A stretch of DNA of 64,000 bases. Source: Tenacibaculum caenipelagi. GTDB lineage: Bacteria; Bacteroidota; Bacteroidia; Flavobacteriales; Flavobacteriaceae. Both the position numbers and the translations under genes were made by a program. This document shows positions 43,920-52,704 of this stretch, in pieces (the first letter of the stretch is position 1; every line of letters begins with the position of its first letter). The notes beneath the pieces were generated by a model that saw only the letters and a list, made by a program, of their open reading frames with translations, did no database searches and was not told the DNA's origin. Location: the NCBI RefSeq assembly GCF_004363005.1, contig NZ_SNYH01000005.1, forward strand, positions 244,511-308,510, written 5' to 3'.

Positions 43920-44768
43920 ATGAAAAACTTAAAAATTATAACAATTACGCTTTTGGCTACTATTTTAGTAAGTTGCAATTCAGAAAAACCAAAAGAAGAT
44001 ACAAAGAGTACCGCTAAAATGGTTTCAGAAAATCAGATTGAAACTAATACTGACCCTTTAGCTAGTTGTAGCCCAAGAATACTTGAAAGGAATGCAGAAA
44101 GCGGATTGATTCTTTTAACAGAAACTCAAAAAACTAAATTATCAGAGAAATTAAAAAAGCTAAATCCCGACTTGCCTATTGTTGGATTGCTAATGTATGA
44201 TGATGTTTTAACAACTGAATTGACTGCCCCAATGGATGTTTTTACTAAACTGACCAAAGAAGGGAAACAGCTTTTTAACGTAATCACTATTGCCGAAACG
44301 TATGATTTTATTGTAAGTGAAGAAGGGTTAAAAATGTTTCCTGATTATACTTTAGAAAACGCACCTAAACTCGACATTTTAATTGTTCCGAGTGCTTATG
44401 ATATGTCGTTACAGGTAAAAAATAAAAATCTAGTCGATTTTATAAAAAGTCAAAATAACAATACAGAGTATACAGTAAGCAATTGTGCTGGAGCTACTTT
44501 AATTGGAGAATCTGGAATCGCAGATGGAAAGAAAATTGTAACTTGGATTGGTGGCGGAGAAGACTTACAAAAAAACTATCCAAACCTCAAAGTACAAGAC
44601 GACGGAAATATAAGTTATATGGAAGATGGTAAATTTTTATCTTCAAATGGTAATTTAGCATCTTATATTTCTTCATTAGAATTGTTAGAGAAATTATCTA
44701 GTAAAGAACATCGAGAATTTGTTGAAAGCTATCTATATCTAGATCGTCTTCAAAATTGGAAGAAATAA
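43920..44768 (+). CDS. DJ-1/PfpI-family lipoprotein
   Basis: 282 residues with a lipoprotein signal (TILVSC, C19), so envelope-located rather than cytoplasmic like most DJ-1/PfpI proteins. The domain spans ~85-270: VGLLMYDDVLTTELTAPMDVF, LDILIVPSAYDM and the nucleophile elbow TVSNCAGATLIGESGIADGKK with C189. These resemble the glutamine-amidotransferase-like domain of GlxA-type regulators but no helix-turn-helix follows. Catalytic activity (isocyanide hydratase, glyoxalase or chaperone-like) is not predictable. Tight linkage to the NDH-2-like gene suggests redox or electrophile stress. Confidence 0.82.
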   Translation: MKNLKIITITLLATILVSCNSEKPKEDTKSTAKMVSENQIETNTDPLASCSPRILERNAESGLILLTETQKTKLSEKLKKLNPDLPIVGLLMYDDVLTTELTAPMDVFTKLTKEGKQLFNVITIAETYDFIVSEEGLKMFPDYTLENAPKLDILIVPSAYDMSLQVKNKNLVDFIKSQNNNTEYTVSNCAGATLIGESGIADGKKIVTWIGGGEDLQKNYPNLKVQDDGNISYMEDGKFLSSNGNLASYISSLELLEKLSSKEHREFVESYLYLDRLQNWKK

Positions 44769-44809
44769 ATACCGTATTTAACACGATATAAAACGAATTG
44801 TTTTTAGAG

Positions 44810-44852
44810 CCTACTTATGAAAATCCTTACTGGTTTTCGTAAGTAGGTTTTT
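44810..44852 (+). terminator. Terminator after the NDH-2/DJ-1 operon
   Basis: CCTACTTATGAAAA (44810-44823) pairs with TTTTCGTAAGTAGG (44834-44847), one wobble, 10-base loop, then T-rich sequence. Confidence 0.82.
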
Positions 44853-44892
44853 ATTTACTAATTTAGGTTTTTAAATGTGTGACTAGTCTTAT

Positions 44893-45414
44893 ATGACTGA
44901 AATAAAACTTTATAAGTCTAAAAGAAGAGCAATTAGCATGATGCTACTATGTTCAATATTTGTGTTATTGGGAATTTGGCTACTTCCAAAAAAGCCTTTG
45001 ATTGGATGGAGTTGCATCGGGTTCTTTGGACTTGCATACCCGCTAGGTATATACAATTTGCTAGACAGAAAGCCGATGATTATTATAAATGAAATTGGAA
45101 TTTTTGATCGAAGCACAAATCAAGACTTTATTAATTGGGAATTAATACACGATGCCTATCCTATAAACATTAGTGGGCAAAAATTTATTTGCTTAATAAT
45201 TGATGAAAAATTTAAGCCTTTAAGAAAAAAAGGAAGGCTATACAAAAGTACTGATAAGTTAAATGAAGCTATTGGCGCTCAAGAGTTGAATATACATTTA
45301 GGTCAAATTCAAAAAATTGATGAAATAAAACTGACTCAATTTATACTTCAAATGTCAAGAGCAGATAAAAACACTAAAACAGAATTAATAAAAATGTTAC
45401 CAAAAATGAGTTAA
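44893..45414 (+). CDS. STM3941-like membrane protein
   Basis: 173 residues with two N-terminal membrane helices (~15-32 and ~38-58) and a soluble PH-like domain (NEIGIFDRSTNQDFINWELIHDAYPI, FICLIIDEKFKPLRKKGR). This layout, opening IKLYKSKRRA, matches the small family annotated STM3941 after a Salmonella locus; its function is unknown. It stands alone between a terminator and the RidA gene. The family name is from memory and moderately certain. Confidence 0.65.
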   Translation: MTEIKLYKSKRRAISMMLLCSIFVLLGIWLLPKKPLIGWSCIGFFGLAYPLGIYNLLDRKPMIIINEIGIFDRSTNQDFINWELIHDAYPINISGQKFICLIIDEKFKPLRKKGRLYKSTDKLNEAIGAQELNIHLGQIQKIDEIKLTQFILQMSRADKNTKTELIKMLPKMS

Positions 45415-45515
45415 AATTAGTTGCTTTTTTTAACTACTTTGAAAATTTTCAATCTTGTATTTACTAACAGCGCGCCTCATAAACAAAACAACTATAAATA
45501 ATAAAAATTAAAAGA

Positions 45516-45983
45516 ATGGCTCCAAAAGAGAACTTAGAAAAACTGAACTACACACTACCTGATGTTTCAACACCAGGAGGAAGCTATGTATCTGTTAACG
45601 TACGAGATAATATCGCCTATATTGCTATTCAGTTTCCCATTTTAAATGGTGAATACCTATATCAAGGTAGGTTAGGAAAAGAAATTTCTACTGAAGAAGG
45701 ATATAAAGCTATGGAATTATGCGCTTTGAATGTTTTAGCACAAGTAGATAGTAAAATTGGATTTGAAAATATTATTGGACTCAACCATATTGATGCTTAC
45801 TTTCAAGCTGCCGATGATTGGGATGATTCTCCTGAAGTAGTTAATGGAGCTTCTGATTTGTTTGTGAAAATACTCGAAGAAAGAGGAATACACTCAAGAG
45901 CCATCTTTGGAGTACATAAATTACCTCGAAATTTTAGTGTTGGCTTAACGGCTACATTTACCATTAATAAAAATGAGGACTAG
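45516..45983 (+). CDS. RidA-family protein
   Basis: 155 residues, a YjgF/YER057c/UK114 domain slightly longer than RidA itself (~128). GGSYVSVNVRDNIAYIAIQFPILNG at the N-terminus and the C-terminal HSRAIFGVHKLPRNFSVGLTATFTI contain the conserved Arg (SRAIFGV) and the Leu-Pro-x-x-x-x-V motif. Rid proteins hydrolyse reactive enamine/imine intermediates from pyridoxal enzymes, though several subfamilies lack this activity. This longer form with a replaced C-terminal Glu resembles the Rid subgroup of unknown substrate. Confidence 0.85.
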   Translation: MAPKENLEKLNYTLPDVSTPGGSYVSVNVRDNIAYIAIQFPILNGEYLYQGRLGKEISTEEGYKAMELCALNVLAQVDSKIGFENIIGLNHIDAYFQAADDWDDSPEVVNGASDLFVKILEERGIHSRAIFGVHKLPRNFSVGLTATFTINKNED

Positions 45984-46020
45984 CTAAACCCACATACTAT
46001 TACTAACCTAAAAATATCAT

Positions 46021-46641
46021 ATGCAAAAGAAAGATACTACTACTCTATCAATGAGTAATACATTTAGCGATCGTATACGACTTCCTTTTAATTTTGAAAC
46101 TTCAAAAATGTTGGAGGAAGCGAAAGCGTTACAGTTAGACAATTTTGAATATTACAATGTGATTCCTTTACGATCACCTGCTCATTTGGTTGATAACTCT
46201 TTACCTTTTCCGCCTCCTGCTGAAGATTATGCCGATGGTTCTTGGACCAATTGGTTGGATACTCCTGCCTTAGAAAAGTCTCCTTACCTAACCCAGGTAA
46301 TCGATTTTTTTAAAGAACACACAACTGTAACCTTAGTACGATTACTTAGATTGGCACCTCATTCAGTAGTAAAAGAGCATACCGATCCTACATTAGGTCT
46401 AGAAATTGAAAAATCTGTTATTCGTCTTACCATTCCTATTCTTAATAATGAGAATGTTACTTTTTATTTAAATAACACGCCTGTATTTATGAATCCAGGC
46501 GAATGCTGGTACATGCGACTTACCGATCCACATAAAGTAGTAAATAATGGTGATGAAGAACGTATAAATCTTACGGTAGATATAATTCCTAACGAATGGA
46601 TAAGACAAATCATTACACAAAGTGAACAAAACACAAATTAG
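46021..46641 (+). CDS. Aspartyl/asparaginyl beta-hydroxylase-like protein
   Basis: 206 residues with the double-stranded beta-helix of 2-oxoglutarate/Fe(II) oxygenases: RLLRLAPHSVVKEHTDPTLG gives the HxD-like metal site (H-T-D), RLTIPILNNENVTFYLN the central strands, and PGECWYMRLTDPHKVVNNGDEERINLTVD the distal His and the Arg that binds 2-oxoglutarate. It probably hydroxylates a protein or small-molecule Asp/Asn-like residue; substrate unknown. It follows the RidA gene after 37 bases, likely one transcript ended by the hairpin at 46664. Confidence 0.82.
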   Translation: MQKKDTTTLSMSNTFSDRIRLPFNFETSKMLEEAKALQLDNFEYYNVIPLRSPAHLVDNSLPFPPPAEDYADGSWTNWLDTPALEKSPYLTQVIDFFKEHTTVTLVRLLRLAPHSVVKEHTDPTLGLEIEKSVIRLTIPILNNENVTFYLNNTPVFMNPGECWYMRLTDPHKVVNNGDEERINLTVDIIPNEWIRQIITQSEQNTN

Positions 46642-46663
46642 AAGTCACTAATTCTATAAAAAC

Positions 46664-46695
46664 AAAAAAGGTTACGTATACACGTAACCTTTTTT
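46664..46695. terminator. Bidirectional terminator
   Basis: A perfect 14-bp stem, AAAAAAGGTTACGT with ACGTAACCTTTTTT, and the 4-base loop ATAC. Placed between the convergent hydroxylase and trxB genes. Confidence 0.92.
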
Positions 46696-46715
46696 AATAC
46701 TATATTTTCTGTTGT

Positions 46716-47654
46716 TTAATGTAAAGAACCTAAGTAACGTTCAGCATCTAAAGCAGCCATACAACCTGTACCTGCAGCTGTAACTGCTTGACGGTATTCT
46801 TTATCTTGAACATCTCCTGCTGCAAAAACTCCTGGTAAGTTAGTTTTCGTAGATTTTCCCTTGGTTATTAAATAACCTGTTTCGTCCATTTCTAATACTC
46901 CTTTGAATAACTCTGTGTTAGGCTTATGCCCTATTGCAATAAACACACCTGTAGCAGAAATTTCTGTTTTCTCACCTGTTTGGTTGTTTACAGCGCGAAC
47001 TCCTTCTACTACATTATCACCTAATACCTCATCAATTTCAGTATTGAAAAGTACGGTTATGTTTTCTGTTCTTTCAACACGATGTTGCATTGCTTTAGAA
47101 GCACGCATATAATCTTTACGAACTAACATAGTTACTTTGCTACAAATATTAGCTAAATAAGTAGCCTCTTCAGCAGCCGTATCTCCTGCTCCAACTACTA
47201 CTACCTCTTGTCCCTTATAGAAGAATCCATCACATGTAGCACAAGCTGAAACACCACCACCTATTAAACGTTGTTCGCTTTCTATTCCTAAATATTTAGC
47301 GGTAGCTCCTGTAGAAATAATAACTGTTTCTGCTTCAAGTTCAGTAGTTTCATCCACTATTACCTTGTGAACCCCACCTTCCTTTTCAGAAAATTCTACT
47401 TTGGTAATCATACCAAAACGAACATCAGTACCAAAGCGCTCTGCCTGATTTTTTAAATCTTCCATCATTGCAGTACCATCTGTTCCGTTCGGATATCCTG
47501 GAAAGTTATCAACTTCAGTAGTCGTTGTTAACTGCCCTCCCATTTGCATTCCTGTGTACATAACTGGTTTCATATCTGCTCTTGCTGCATAAATTGCTGC
47601 TGTGTAACCTGCTGGACCAGACCCAATAATCAAACATTTAATTTTTTCTGCCAT
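46716..47654 (-). CDS. trxB: Thioredoxin-disulfide reductase
   Basis: 312 residues, standard bacterial TrxB. FAD motif LIIGSGPAGYTAAIYAARA, redox-active C138-A-T-C141 in SACATCDGFF, NADPH-binding VVVGAGDTAAEEATYLA and the C-terminal FAD segment GVFAAGDVQDKEYRQAVTAAGTGCMAALDAE. It uses NADPH to reduce thioredoxins, including probably the WCGNC protein at 15.8 kb that serves the peroxiredoxin. A -7 box lies 22 bases upstream of its start. Confidence 0.95.
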   Translation of the reverse strand: MAEKIKCLIIGSGPAGYTAAIYAARADMKPVMYTGMQMGGQLTTTTEVDNFPGYPNGTDGTAMMEDLKNQAERFGTDVRFGMITKVEFSEKEGGVHKVIVDETTELEAETVIISTGATAKYLGIESEQRLIGGGVSACATCDGFFYKGQEVVVVGAGDTAAEEATYLANICSKVTMLVRKDYMRASKAMQHRVERTENITVLFNTEIDEVLGDNVVEGVRAVNNQTGEKTEISATGVFIAIGHKPNTELFKGVLEMDETGYLITKGKSTKTNLPGVFAAGDVQDKEYRQAVTAAGTGCMAALDAERYLGSLH

Positions 47655-47675
47655 CGTCTAAATTTTTTGAAGTTA

Positions 47676-47683
47676 CAAATGTA
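47676..47683 (-). promoter_or_regulatory. -7 box for trxB
   Basis: CAAATGTA on the plus strand is TACATTTG on the minus strand, an exact TAnnTTTG match 21 bases before the start codon. Confidence 0.5.
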
Positions 47684-47805
47684 ATTTTTTTTTAGTTCTA
47701 TTGTCTTATTTCTAAATATATTTTGGTTATTCAACCATAGCCATAAATTATTCTGTTTCGTAATTATTTTTTTTCTTTTTTTCTTTTCTATTTATATTTT
47801 TTTTC

Positions 47806-47813
47806 TACATTTG
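47806..47813 (+). promoter_or_regulatory. -7 box for the tRNA-Pro gene
   Basis: TACATTTG, an exact TAnnTTTG match, 14 bases before the first tRNA base. Confidence 0.55.
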
Positions 47814-47827
47814 CAGTCCCAATTATT

Positions 47828-47902
47828 CGGGGTGTAGCGTAGCCCGGTCATCGCGCCTGCTTTGGGAGCAGGAGGTCGCAGGTTCGAATCCTGCCACCCC
47901 GA
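47828..47902 (+). tRNA. tRNA-Pro (anticodon UGG)
   Basis: 75 bases fold as a full cloverleaf. Acceptor CGGGGTG pairs with CACCCCG, with C1-G72 and discriminator A as expected for tRNA-Pro. The anticodon arm is CCTGC-TTTGGGA-GCAGG, giving anticodon TGG; the T arm contains GGTTCGAATCC. The 3' CCA is not encoded. It has its own promoter box and terminator. Confidence 0.95.
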
Positions 47903-47903
47903 C

Positions 47904-47940
47904 AAAAAAACTGTAAGTCTTTAGATTTACAGTTTTTTTT
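47904..47940 (+). terminator. tRNA-Pro terminator
   Basis: CTGTAAGTC pairs with GATTTACAG (one wobble) around a 4-base loop, flanked by seven A's and eight T's. Confidence 0.85.
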
Positions 47941-48073
47941 ATTCTTAAAAAGAAAAATTGATCTGTAATTTTCTTTAGCTATTAAAATTCAAAAAGGTCA
48001 AGAAAGCCATTAACAACTTTCTCAACCTAATCTATTTTCCTTTTCATTTTACTTTTGGTCACATATTGTAATA

Positions 48074-49003
48074 CTACAACATCCTATTGTATCCTTTTCC
48101 AAAACGATAACTAAGAGAAACTCCATGTACGTTAGAAACAGGTGAACTCTGAACTTGTTGATTATATGAATATGTAAGCCTTAGATTATTGTATGCATAA
48201 AATCCTACTAGAAAATTAAACATTGAAGCACTTCTGTATCCTATACCTGCTTCTATTTTTTGTTTATAACTTATTAAAACATTTAAATCTAGCTGCAAAG
48301 GAACTCCCTCTTCATATTTTAAAAGCGTATTAGGCTTTATCATTATTCGCTCAATGTTATCTGCAAAAAACCGATAACCGAAATACGCATAAAAAGGAGT
48401 GTCTAAGTTTATATTTTTATTACTCGAAAATGTACTCCCTAGAACATTTGGCAAGGAAGCTCCAAAGTATATGTTTCTCCTATTAAAAAGAAACCCTATT
48501 CCTATTGTAGATATTGTTGCTCGAATATTTTCATCAAACTCAGGATCATTATTCTGAACTCCTAGCTGTTGTAAATCTTCATTGTATGATAAAACCCCTG
48601 CCGTTACCCCAAAAGAAATAATTTGCGGATTTGCAGCAAACCATCTAGGTTGGTAGTTATCGTAGCCTAAATTTATTTTATACGAATACGATGCAAAAAG
48701 TTTTGTTACTCTAGTTACTCCTATCCTGTCACTTAAAATACCGCCACCAAGTCCCATCTTACCTCTGTTCAAAGAAGTATTATATGATAATGTATGAGTT
48801 TCTGGACTCCCTTCAACTGAAGTACCTACACCGTGACTCGATAAAACTAATTCTGCATCTGTATATAAACCAGCGTGTGCTGGATTTAAAATGAAGGTAT
48901 TATAATTATAGTCTGAAAAAACAGGTGTTTGCTGAGCTTTTACAATATATATAGCCGAAAATAATAGAAATGCTGTTGTTAGTATATTATATTTTAATGT
49001 CAT
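48074..49003 (-). CDS. PorP/SprF family type IX secretion membrane protein
   Basis: 309 residues with a signal peptide ending IVKAQ and a beta-rich outer-membrane barrel. The opening FSDYNYNTFILNPAHAGLY is the PorP/SprF signature, and the protein ends in GVSLSYRFGKGYNRML. In gliding Flavobacteria SprF is needed for secretion of the adhesin SprB, and many paralogues are each encoded next to one large type-B-CTD protein. The upstream gene on this strand is exactly such a protein (1-base gap), so this barrel is probably its dedicated secretion or anchoring partner. Confidence 0.9.
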   Translation of the reverse strand: MTLKYNILTTAFLLFSAIYIVKAQQTPVFSDYNYNTFILNPAHAGLYTDAELVLSSHGVGTSVEGSPETHTLSYNTSLNRGKMGLGGGILSDRIGVTRVTKLFASYSYKINLGYDNYQPRWFAANPQIISFGVTAGVLSYNEDLQQLGVQNNDPEFDENIRATISTIGIGFLFNRRNIYFGASLPNVLGSTFSSNKNINLDTPFYAYFGYRFFADNIERIMIKPNTLLKYEEGVPLQLDLNVLISYKQKIEAGIGYRSASMFNFLVGFYAYNNLRLTYSYNQQVQSSPVSNVHGVSLSYRFGKGYNRML

Positions 49004-49004
49004 G

Positions 49005-52000
49005 TTATCTTTTTAATACTATAAAACCTTGTAGTTTGTTTAAATTATTGGATCCGTTTATTGAGATTCTGTAGAAATAAGTTCCTTCAGGTAATTTACC
49101 TGCCCCGAGACTAGTTAAACGGTTTGCATCTCCACGAAATACTTTTCTATTATTATCATAACCTTTAATTTTGAACACCATATCTCCCCATCTATTAAAA
49201 ATAGTAACAACATTGTCTGGATAGTTTTCAATCTCTGGAATCTCCCAATAGTCATTAATGCCATCTCCATTAGGTGAAACACCATATTTGGTAGTTTTTG
49301 TAATTAATGGCTCTTCTACAACAAAACTCTCTTTATTACATCCTATGGCATCTCCTACTGAATTGTAAGGGATTATACTTACATAAATTTTTGTACTCTC
49401 TGGCAAGTCGCTTGCAAAATTGTAACTCGTTGTGTTTCCTACATCTAGATTGTTGACAATATCTGTTGCTCCTGATGTAGTTCCTACACTCAATCGATAT
49501 CCGTCTGCTGTTACACTTCCATTCCATTGTAAACCGGTGGTTACAGGCACATCTGTAGCTCCATTTAACGGATTTATTAAAGAAGTGCAATCAGGGATGA
49601 CTATAATTGTTTCCGTGGTAAAACTTTCTTCACTACATCCTGTAGCATCTCCTGCTGAATTGTAAGGGATTATACTTACATAAATTTTTGTACTCTCTGG
49701 CAAGTCGCTTGCAAAATTGTAACTCGTTGTGTTTCCTACATCTAGATTGTTGACAATATCTGTTGCTCCTGATGTAGTTCCTACACTCAATCGATATCCG
49801 TCTGCTGTTACACTTCCATTCCATTGTAAACCGGTGGTTACAGGCACATCTGTAGCTCCATTTAACGGATTTATTAAAGAAGTGCAATCAGGGATGACTA
49901 TAATTGTTTCCGTGGTAAAACTTTCTTCACTACATCCTGTAGCATCTCCTGCTGAATTGTAAGGAATAATGCTTACATAAATTTTTGTATTCTCTGGCAA
50001 GTCACTTGCGAAATTGTAACTCGTTGTGTTTCCTACATCTAGATTGTTAACGATATCTGATGCTCCTGATGTAGTTCCTACACTCAATCGATATCCGTCT
50101 GATGTTGCGCTTACATTCCATTGTAAACCGGTAGTTACAGACACATCTGTAGCTCCATTTAACGGATTTATTAAAGAAGTGCAATCAGGGATGACTATAA
50201 TTGTTTCCGTGGTAAAACTTTCTTCACTACATCCTGTAGCATCTCCTGCTGAATTGTAAGGAATAATGCTTACATAAATTTTTGTATTCTCTGGCAAGTC
50301 ACTTGCGAAATTGTAACTCGTTGTGTTTCCTACATCTAGATTGTTAACGATATCTGATGCTCCTGATGTAGTTCCTACACTCAATCGATATCCGTCTGCT
50401 GTTACACTTGCATTCCATTGTAAACCGGTAGTTACAGGTACATCTGTAGCTCCATTTAATGGATTTATTAAAGAGGTGCATTCGGGAACTCCAGCTGTGG
50501 TAAAAGATTCTTCTATACAGCTAGTAAGGTCTCCATTTTTATTATAAGGAATGATGTTTACATAAATTGTTGTATTCTCAGGAAGATCAGTCGCAAAACT
50601 ATAAGTTAATGCATTACCTAAGTCTATATTATTTGCGATATCAGTTCCTCCAGAAGAAGTTCCAGCACTTATCTTATATCCACAAGCACCATTATTCTTA
50701 TTCCATTCAAGAGTTGTTGTTATTGGTACTTGGGTTACCCCGTTTAGAGGAGTACTCAACGATACACAAGCTAGAGGATCTGAATTAATTGTTAAGGTTA
50801 TATCATTGCGTACCAATAAAAGATTTTTACCATTATAACCTGGATCATCACTATTTTCAAAAGGAACTAAATCACTAGTTACCTCACAATAATAAACCCC
50901 ACTATCGCAACTTGTAATGTTTGTTAATTCTAAATTAGGTGAATCTGGCGCACCAGCAATGGCAACTTTATCTTTATACCATTTATAATGATTTTGCTTT
51001 CCACTTACAGTCGTTGTAAGAACAATACTCTCTCCTGTATTTTTCGCTATGCTCTCTACCTCATCAACTTTCCTTTGAGCAGCATAATCGTAAGACCAAG
51101 AAGCTATTTCACCATTCTGTCTCATTTCTAAATAACGAGCATGTTGATCTTCAAAATCACCAAACTCAAATTTGTTGTATGCAAAATCAAAATCAAAATT
51201 AGTCGTCACTCCAGGCACCACTAATTCTGAAAAATCAGGAATTACCCCTGAAAGGTAATTACCTCCTACATCTAATTCATTTGAACTTTTTAATCCTCCA
51301 TCATTTTTTCTAATGGTATAATACTGTTGTAAAATGTCATTCCCGATAAGTTGATTACTGTAAACTTCTAGCTTTGATAATATAATGCAATTACTTATAT
51401 CTAATGACGTCAAGTTATTAATCCCCACATTCAACGAAGTTAATTGGGTATTTTGAGTAACATCTAAGCTTGTTAAATTGTTTCTTCTTAGTGTTAAATA
51501 GTTTAACACCTTATTTTGAGTTACATCCAAAGAAGTCATCTTATTGTTCCATAAGATCAAGGATCTTAATTTTGAGTTTTTGGTTACATCTATTTCTAGT
51601 GGGACATTTTTTGCATCTCTTATTTCTATATGTTCCAAATTAGGAACTATGTCAAAAGAAATTGGAGAAGTAAAGTCATGATGTAATACTACCAATCTTT
51701 TAAATGTATCTGTAGCAGGGAGCTTCAAACTTCCAATCCCCGTATATAATAAAGAAAGAGATTCCAAAGAAATATACTCCGAGATAATATCAAAACTGGT
51801 TACATTAATTCCTTGTATAGTAAAATTTTTAAGCACATTCTTTACATTAGGCATTATCAAATTAGAAGAACCTGTATTGTATTTTATAATAAAATTTTCT
51901 AAACCATCTAAACGACTTATATCTATAGTTCCTAGTGCCAATCCATCGTACTCTATTTTCTTTAAAGTAGCTGTTATAGGCAAAGAAATATTTGTCAAAT

Positions 52001-52496
52001 TGGTACTTTTTTTAACTATAAGATCTTCTAGGTTAATATTTGCAGAAAGGTCTAAATTGGTAATCGGTCGATTATAAGAAGTACGATTAAAAATATCTCT
52101 TTCTATATGAAGTATTCTTAAAGCTATGTTTTTAGAAAAATCAAGAGATGTAAGAATTTCATTATCTCTACAGTAGAATATCTCCAATTTTGTTAATACG
52201 TCTAAAGGTAAGGTTGTAAATTGGTTATCTGCTAATCTAAGAATCGTAATATTTGTAAAAGCTTCCAGTCCCGTAAAATTGGCTATATCATTACGGTTAA
52301 AATTTAATTGAGTAACTGCTTGTGCATCGCTATTTAAAATATCTCCTGTTACACCATTAGAGTCATATCCTTGGTCTACTAAAAACTGTTCAAAATTAGC
52401 ATCGGGTATAGCTGTGGTTTGTGCTATGATGGTTGTAAACAAAAAAGGGAAGAACAGAAATAACACTGTTAGTTTTGTTTTCATAAATCTATACAT
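49005..52496 (-). CDS. T9SS type B adhesin with LRR, Ig-like and tandem repeat domains
   Basis: 1,163 residues. Signal peptide ~1-26 (ends TTIIAQ); LRR region ~30-450 (IPDANFEQFLVDQGYDSNGV, NLTSLDVTQNTQLTSLNVG); Ig-like domain ~485-575 (HYKWYKDKVAI, DSGVYYCEVTSD); five Fn3-like repeats of ~99 residues, the last four almost identical (TSLINPLNGATDV...GYRLSVGTTSGA); and a gliding-motility type B C-terminal sorting domain (YGVSPNGDGINDYW, IFNRWGDMVF, LPEGTYFYRIS, GFIVLKR). It should be exported by the type IX system and displayed on the surface, with the PorP/SprF protein downstream. Likely an adhesin; ligand unknown. Confidence 0.88.
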   Translation of the reverse strand: MYRFMKTKLTVLFLFFPFLFTTIIAQTTAIPDANFEQFLVDQGYDSNGVTGDILNSDAQAVTQLNFNRNDIANFTGLEAFTNITILRLADNQFTTLPLDVLTKLEIFYCRDNEILTSLDFSKNIALRILHIERDIFNRTSYNRPITNLDLSANINLEDLIVKKSTNLTNISLPITATLKKIEYDGLALGTIDISRLDGLENFIIKYNTGSSNLIMPNVKNVLKNFTIQGINVTSFDIISEYISLESLSLLYTGIGSLKLPATDTFKRLVVLHHDFTSPISFDIVPNLEHIEIRDAKNVPLEIDVTKNSKLRSLILWNNKMTSLDVTQNKVLNYLTLRRNNLTSLDVTQNTQLTSLNVGINNLTSLDISNCIILSKLEVYSNQLIGNDILQQYYTIRKNDGGLKSSNELDVGGNYLSGVIPDFSELVVPGVTTNFDFDFAYNKFEFGDFEDQHARYLEMRQNGEIASWSYDYAAQRKVDEVESIAKNTGESIVLTTTVSGKQNHYKWYKDKVAIAGAPDSPNLELTNITSCDSGVYYCEVTSDLVPFENSDDPGYNGKNLLLVRNDITLTINSDPLACVSLSTPLNGVTQVPITTTLEWNKNNGACGYKISAGTSSGGTDIANNIDLGNALTYSFATDLPENTTIYVNIIPYNKNGDLTSCIEESFTTAGVPECTSLINPLNGATDVPVTTGLQWNASVTADGYRLSVGTTSGASDIVNNLDVGNTTSYNFASDLPENTKIYVSIIPYNSAGDATGCSEESFTTETIIVIPDCTSLINPLNGATDVSVTTGLQWNVSATSDGYRLSVGTTSGASDIVNNLDVGNTTSYNFASDLPENTKIYVSIIPYNSAGDATGCSEESFTTETIIVIPDCTSLINPLNGATDVPVTTGLQWNGSVTADGYRLSVGTTSGATDIVNNLDVGNTTSYNFASDLPESTKIYVSIIPYNSAGDATGCSEESFTTETIIVIPDCTSLINPLNGATDVPVTTGLQWNGSVTADGYRLSVGTTSGATDIVNNLDVGNTTSYNFASDLPESTKIYVSIIPYNSVGDAIGCNKESFVVEEPLITKTTKYGVSPNGDGINDYWEIPEIENYPDNVVTIFNRWGDMVFKIKGYDNNRKVFRGDANRLTSLGAGKLPEGTYFYRISINGSNNLNKLQGFIVLKR
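49330..50500. repeat. Tandem 297-bp repeats within the adhesin gene
   Basis: The block beginning with TCTTTATTACATCC/TCTTCACTACATCC and containing CTCTGGCAAGTCGCTTGCAA recurs every 297 bp (99 codons) about four times. The two copies nearest the 3' end of the gene (about 49336-49630 and 49633-49927) are almost identical in DNA, including silent sites; the next two share their own differences (CTCTGGCAAGTCACTTGCGA). A fifth unit upstream is divergent. Confidence 0.9.
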
Positions 52497-52551
52497 TCAG
52501 GGTAATTAATCTTTTTTGGCTGCAATAATAAACATCAACCTTTTGTTAAAT

Positions 52552-52573
52552 GTACCATCTTGGTGAGTGGTAC
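52552..52573. promoter_or_regulatory. Inverted repeat GTACCA-N10-TGGTAC
   Basis: Perfect 6-bp half-sites separated by one helical turn, located between the divergent adhesin and TPR-AraC genes, ~45 bases upstream of the latter's -33 element. Spacing suits a dimeric activator or repressor. Inferred only. Confidence 0.4.
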
Positions 52574-52618
52574 TTCTTTTTAAGGAAAAGAAGACAAAAA
52601 TTAGTTCTTCATCATTTT

Positions 52619-52651
52619 TTTGGAAGAATTGCTACAAACATTTTACATTTG
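52619..52651 (+). promoter_or_regulatory. Promoter of the TPR-AraC regulator (TTTG-N21-TACATTTG)
   Basis: -33 TTTG (52619-52622) and -7 TACATTTG (52644-52651) with a 21-base spacer: the best full Bacteroidota promoter match in the window. Confidence 0.6.
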
Positions 52652-52704
52652 TTTTTTAAAATGATTGCCCCCAATACTAACTTAACTAAACCCTATTAAA
52701 AAGA

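Noticed and set aside
47828..47902. tRNA as an integration site for the neighbouring genes
   Set aside because: No integrase gene and no duplicated tRNA 3' end were seen on either side.
49330..50500. Repeat tract and repeated small ORFs on both strands
   Set aside because: They are other-frame shadows of the 297-bp in-frame repeats of the adhesin gene; the in-frame protein has a clear domain structure and sorting signal.
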